Notes under the pieces: model-generated
Databases searched by the model: none
What the model saw: the letters and a program-made list of their open reading frames with translations, nothing else
What the model was told of the DNA's origin: nothing
DNA from: Roseateles terrae
Lineage (GTDB): Bacteria > Pseudomonadota > Gammaproteobacteria > Burkholderiales > Burkholderiaceae_C
Direction: 5' to 3'
Length of the DNA: 64,000 nt
NCBI RefSeq assembly: GCF_014192155.1
Contig: NZ_JACHXO010000004.1
Coordinates: forward strand, 432,699-496,698
Part shown: positions 62,749 through 64,000 of the stretch, piece by piece
How positions within the stretch are numbered: the stretch's first letter is position 1
How the letters are laid out: the number at the start of each line of letters is the position of its first letter
Made by a program: the position numbers and the translations under genes

Positions 62749-63750
62749 ATGAAAGCTCTCACCTTCAAGCGCTACGGCAAGTCGCCCGACATCGGCTTCT
62801 CCAACATCGACCGCCCCACGCTCCAGCCCGACGAATTGCTGGTGCAGGTCTATGCGGCAGGCCTGAACCCCATCGACAACATGATCCCGGTGGGTACCTT
62901 CAAGCCGGTCATGAGCTTCAAGCTGCCCGCAGTGCTGGGCAGCGACCTGGCCGGCGTGGTGATCGAGGTGGGGAGCAAGGTGACCCGCTTCAAGCCGGGT
63001 GACGAGGTCTTCGCGAGCATCTTCGACCTGGGCAGGGGCTCACTCGCCGAATTCGCGGCCGTGCCGGAGCGCGCTGCCGCATTGAAGCCGACCAACCTTG
63101 ACTTCGTACAAGCAGCCTCCATCCCCATGGTGGGCCTCACCTCGTGGCAGGCGCTGAAGGAGCGAATGAACCTGCGGCGCGGCCAGAAGGTGTTCATTCC
63201 TGCGGGTTCTGGCGGCATCGGCACGTTCGCGATCCAGCTGGCACATCAGCTTGGCGCCAAGGTCGGCACGACCGTGAGCACAGGCAACATCGAACTCGTT
63301 CGTGGCCTGGGTGCCGACGAGATCGTCGACTATAAGAAGCAGGAGTTCGAGAACGTCCTGCGTGGGTATGACGGTGTGCTGGGCACCGTCCGGGGAGACA
63401 CCCTCGAGAAATCGCTGGGCATCCTGAGGTCAGGCGGCCGGATCGTATCCCTCATCGGCCCGCTGGACGCCGCCTTCGCGGAAGCGAAAAAGCTCAACTT
63501 CTTCCTGAAGTTCGTGTTCGGTCTGATGAGCCGCAAGCTGATGAAGCAGGCGAAACAGAAGGGCGTGGACTACGGGTTCCTTTTCGTCCGGCCCGATGGG
63601 CAGCAACTCGGCGAGATCGAAGAACTGCTGAAGGCTGAAAGCGTCCGACCGGTGATCGACAGGGTGTTCCCGTTCGACCAGGCCAAGGAGGCATTGGACT
63701 ACCTGGCCCTCGGACGATCCAAGGGAAAGGTCGTGGTGAAGATCAAGTGA
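62749..63750 (+). CDS. NADP-dependent quinone oxidoreductase-like (MDR) protein
   Basis: A 333-residue medium-chain reductase: VQVYAAGLNPIDNMIP, LGSDLAGVVIEVGSKV and the NADPH site AGSGGIGTFAIQLAHQLGA. There is no structural-zinc cysteine lobe, so it belongs to the zinc-free quinone reductase group. It probably acts on enones or quinones together with the OYE enzyme. The 171 bases upstream hold no operator copy or obvious promoter. The ATG at 62749 fits the family start. Confidence 0.9.
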   Translation: MKALTFKRYGKSPDIGFSNIDRPTLQPDELLVQVYAAGLNPIDNMIPVGTFKPVMSFKLPAVLGSDLAGVVIEVGSKVTRFKPGDEVFASIFDLGRGSLAEFAAVPERAAALKPTNLDFVQAASIPMVGLTSWQALKERMNLRRGQKVFIPAGSGGIGTFAIQLAHQLGAKVGTTVSTGNIELVRGLGADEIVDYKKQEFENVLRGYDGVLGTVRGDTLEKSLGILRSGGRIVSLIGPLDAAFAEAKKLNFFLKFVFGLMSRKLMKQAKQKGVDYGFLFVRPDGQQLGEIEELLKAESVRPVIDRVFPFDQAKEALDYLALGRSKGKVVVKIK

Positions 63751-63867
63751 GGGTGAGGGCCGAGCGCCCATGGCATCTTTGAAGTTGCACGGACGGGTTC
63801 CCGATGGCAATGCCCTTGCGCATGGGCTGGGGAGTCCATCATCGTAGAGATCGGCGATGAACCAAAA

Positions 63868-63907
63868 CCAAGACCGCCAGCAAACTCATGCTGACGGCCT
63901 GGTCTTG
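63868..63907. terminator. Hairpin at the end of the cluster
   Basis: CAAGACC (63869-63875) pairs with GGTCTTG (63901-63907), with an inner AGCA/TGCT pair and small bulges. A T-rich run (GGTTTTGGTT) follows only on the minus strand, so it could end transcription from the right. It overlaps the first bases of the insertion sequence. Confidence 0.45.
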
Positions 63908-64000
63908 AATCAACCCGGGTTTTGAGGAGGCTCAACACTCTGAGAGGATTGAGCCATGAGCAAGTCGAACAAGTTCTCACCCGAGGTGCGTGAGCGTGCC
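63906..64000 (+). mobile_element. Left end of an IS3-family insertion sequence
   Basis: TGAATCAACCCGGGTTTTG at 63906-63924 has the TGAACC-CCCGGGTTT look of IS3-family left ends; the transposase start follows 31 bases later. The element continues beyond the window, so its right end and target duplication cannot be seen. Confidence 0.75.
63956..64000 (+). CDS. IS3-family transposase OrfA, 5' end
   Basis: Fifteen codons, MSKSNKFSPEVRERA, match the standard N-terminus of IS3-group OrfA proteins, which bind the element ends through an HTH. The gene is cut by the window edge. GAGAGGATT upstream serves as ribosome site. Confidence 0.85.
   Translation, partial: MSKSNKFSPEVRERA

Noticed and set aside
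1..64000. tRNA, rRNA or CRISPR array
   Set aside because: None was seen on reading; the only tandem repeats are the 9-mer at 27338 and the hexamer at 47588, neither with spacers.

Overview
The window is a high-GC, densely packed chromosomal segment. It suggests a betaproteobacterium of the order Burkholderiales, probably the Roseateles/Mitsuaria/Rubrivivax/Leptothrix group. This rests on gene content: ResB-CcsB cytochrome c maturation, MsrPQ, a tandem double-length UvrA, a Bug-family binding protein, PepSY/TonB iron genes and a CspA followed by a small companion ORF. It also rests on codon use. The assignment is inference; no rRNA gene is present to fix it, and no tRNA, rRNA or CRISPR array was seen.

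Layout. 1-13.7 kb is mostly housekeeping. It holds the end of resB with ccsB (system II cytochrome c biogenesis), msrP-msrQ (periplasmic methionine sulfoxide repair), an FAD oxidoreductase fused to a FolB-like domain, ttcA (tRNA thiolation), a DUF4136 lipoprotein and glmU, whose start codon abuts a terminator-like hairpin. Then come a degenerate REP-type tyrosine transposase, a periplasmic thioredoxin-like protein, a DUF808 membrane protein, a UPF0149 protein and small hypotheticals. 13.9-24.5 kb carries a large secreted S9 peptidase, two small envelope proteins, the 1889-residue UvrA paralogue and a stand-alone receiver. 24.4-30.3 kb is a malonate module: a bEBP-like regulator lacking the GAFTGA loop, diverging from malonyl-CoA decarboxylase, a Bug-type binding protein, malonyl-CoA synthetase and a cysteine-rich mini-protein. 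30.3-37.9 kb has a PAS-GGDEF diguanylate cyclase, an exonuclease, a DedA-rhodanese fusion, a serine/threonine dehydratase-like enzyme, PPK2 and a TPR protein.

37.9-44.9 kb holds two divergent modules. The first is a radical-SAM plus TIGR03915 putative DNA repair pair with a LexA-like box in its promoter and a clamp-binding-like C-terminus. The second is a zinc peptidase, transglutaminase and YccS-like set. 45-50.2 kb has a cold-shock gene with a structured leader, then a TonB receptor and PepSY protein behind a Fur-like box.

50.2-64 kb looks accessory. It has a secreted serine hydrolase, a secreted unknown, an AhpD-like protein with a divergent AraC regulator, DUF3606 with an exonuclease III homologue, and MarR diverging from an MFS transporter. 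It ends with a TetR-governed cluster: SDR remnant, PaaI thioesterase, two alpha/beta hydrolases, an SCP2-like protein, an Old Yellow Enzyme and a quinone reductase-like enzyme. Three copies of one 16-bp operator-like sequence tie that cluster to the TetR gene. The right edge enters an IS3-family insertion sequence.

The most interesting candidates are the SOS-box plus clamp-motif radical-SAM pair, the three-site TetR regulon, the oxidoreductase-FolB fusion, the GAFTGA-less malonate regulator, and the mutually exclusive hairpins in the cspA leader.
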